Position numbers and translations under genes: made by a program
The notes under the pieces: generated by a model
Seen by the model: only the letters and a program-made list of their open reading frames with translations
What the model was told of the DNA's origin: nothing
Database searches by the model: none
Shown here: positions 63,225 through 64,000 of the stretch, in pieces
Numbering within the stretch: position 1 is the first letter of the stretch
How the letters are laid out: the number at the start of each line of letters is the position of its first letter
NCBI GenBank assembly: GCA_964017045.1
Contig: OZ024804.1
Span: 28,658,945 to 28,722,944 of the forward strand
DNA from: Omphiscola glabra
Lineage: Eukaryota > Mollusca > Gastropoda > Lymnaeidae
Reading direction: 5' to 3'
DNA: 64,000 nt

Positions 63225-64000
63225 GCCACCTTTGTTCCCGGCACTAACTGGCCAAATTTATACCCGGCACTAACTGATCAAATTTATACCCGGACCTAAC
63301 TGACCACCTTTTTACCTGGCACTAACTGACCAACATTGTACCCGGCACTAACTGACCACCTTTTTACCTGGCACTAACTGACCAACTTTGTACCCGGCAC
63401 TAACTGACCTACTTTGTACCCGGCACTAACTGACCACCTTTTTACCTGGCACTAACTGACCAACTTTGTACCCGGCACTAACTGACCACCTTTTTACCTG
63501 GCACTAACTGACCACCTTTTTACCTGGCACTAACTGACCAACTTTGTACCCGGCATTAACTGACCTACTTTTTACCCGGCACTAACTGACCAAATTTGTA
63601 CCCGGCAGTAACTGACCACCTTTGTACCTGGCACTAACTGACCAACTTTGTACTCGGCATTAACTGACCTACTTTGTACTTGGCACGAACTAACCAACTT
63701 TGTACCCGGCACTAACTGACCTACTTTGTACCCGGCACTAACTGACCACCTTTTTACCTGGCACTAACTGACCAACTTTGTACCCGGCACTAACTGACCA
63801 CTTTTTTACCTGGCACTAACTGACCACCTTTTTACCTGGCACTAACTGACCAACTTTGTACCCGGCATTAACTGACCTACTTTTTACCCGGCACTAACTG
63901 ACCAAATTTGTACCCGGCAGTAACTGACCACCTTTGTACCTGGCACTAACTGACCAACTTTGTACCCGGCAGTAACTGACCACCTTTGTACCTGGCACTA
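63225..64000. repeat. 25-bp satellite array, at least 31 copies
   Basis: Unit actttgtacccggcactaac then tgacc, mixed with tttttacctggc variants; runs off the window edge. Confidence 0.97.

Overview
The window looks like AT-rich, intron-heavy animal nuclear DNA. It has short exons with GT/AG borders, decayed LINEs, TTAA- and 8-bp-TSD transposons, a TTAGGG tract and very many minisatellites. A lophotrochozoan, most likely a gastropod mollusc, is my best guess from repeat style and gene type; the organism is inferred, not proven. No prokaryotic genes, CRISPR array or rRNA were recognised, and no tRNA was seen by eye.

The host genes are two head-to-tail genes on the minus strand, both divergent TRPM-type cation channels. 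Gene A runs from about 61043 down to its stop at 35437. I resolve 22 exons (about 820 codons) covering part of the cytoplasmic TRPM homology region, S1-S6 with the pore loop, a TRP-box-like segment and a short acidic tail; its N-terminus lies upstream, probably beyond 64000. Gene B begins about 256 bp after the stop of gene A (first in-frame ATG at 35181, TATA-like box just upstream) and runs to the left edge. Its S6 exon is at 319-454, so its C-terminus lies outside the window. Most of the matched exons in the two genes keep identical intron phases, which is strong evidence for tandem duplication of one ancestral gene. The chain of gene B is secure at both ends (35191-33064 and 22114-319, except for one missing exon at 7.2-10.3 kb). 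It is uncertain at 22.1-33.0 kb, where several candidate exons are listed separately.

Layout: 1-2108 pore and S3-S6 exons of B; 6058-7205 S1-S2 exons of B; 7.4-8.3 kb minisatellites; 10.3-16.5 kb B cytoplasmic exons with minisatellites and a telomere-like tract; 16951-18657 a piggyBac-like element; 19.4-22.1 kb arrays and B exons; 22.5-33.1 kb candidate B exons, including one built of 90-bp coding repeats; 33.1-35.2 kb the B N-terminus; 35.4-45.0 kb the channel half of A, with a LINE insertion, duplicated exon pieces and a perfect 148-bp foldback; 45-61 kb the cytoplasmic half of A among arrays, LINE remnants and hAT-like elements; 61.1-64 kb almost continuous satellite (18-, 19- and 25-bp units).

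Both proteins should be plasma-membrane or organellar cation channels assembling as tetramers, as TRPM channels do. No alpha-kinase or NUDT9-type domain follows the channel of A. Introns hold nearly all remaining sequence.
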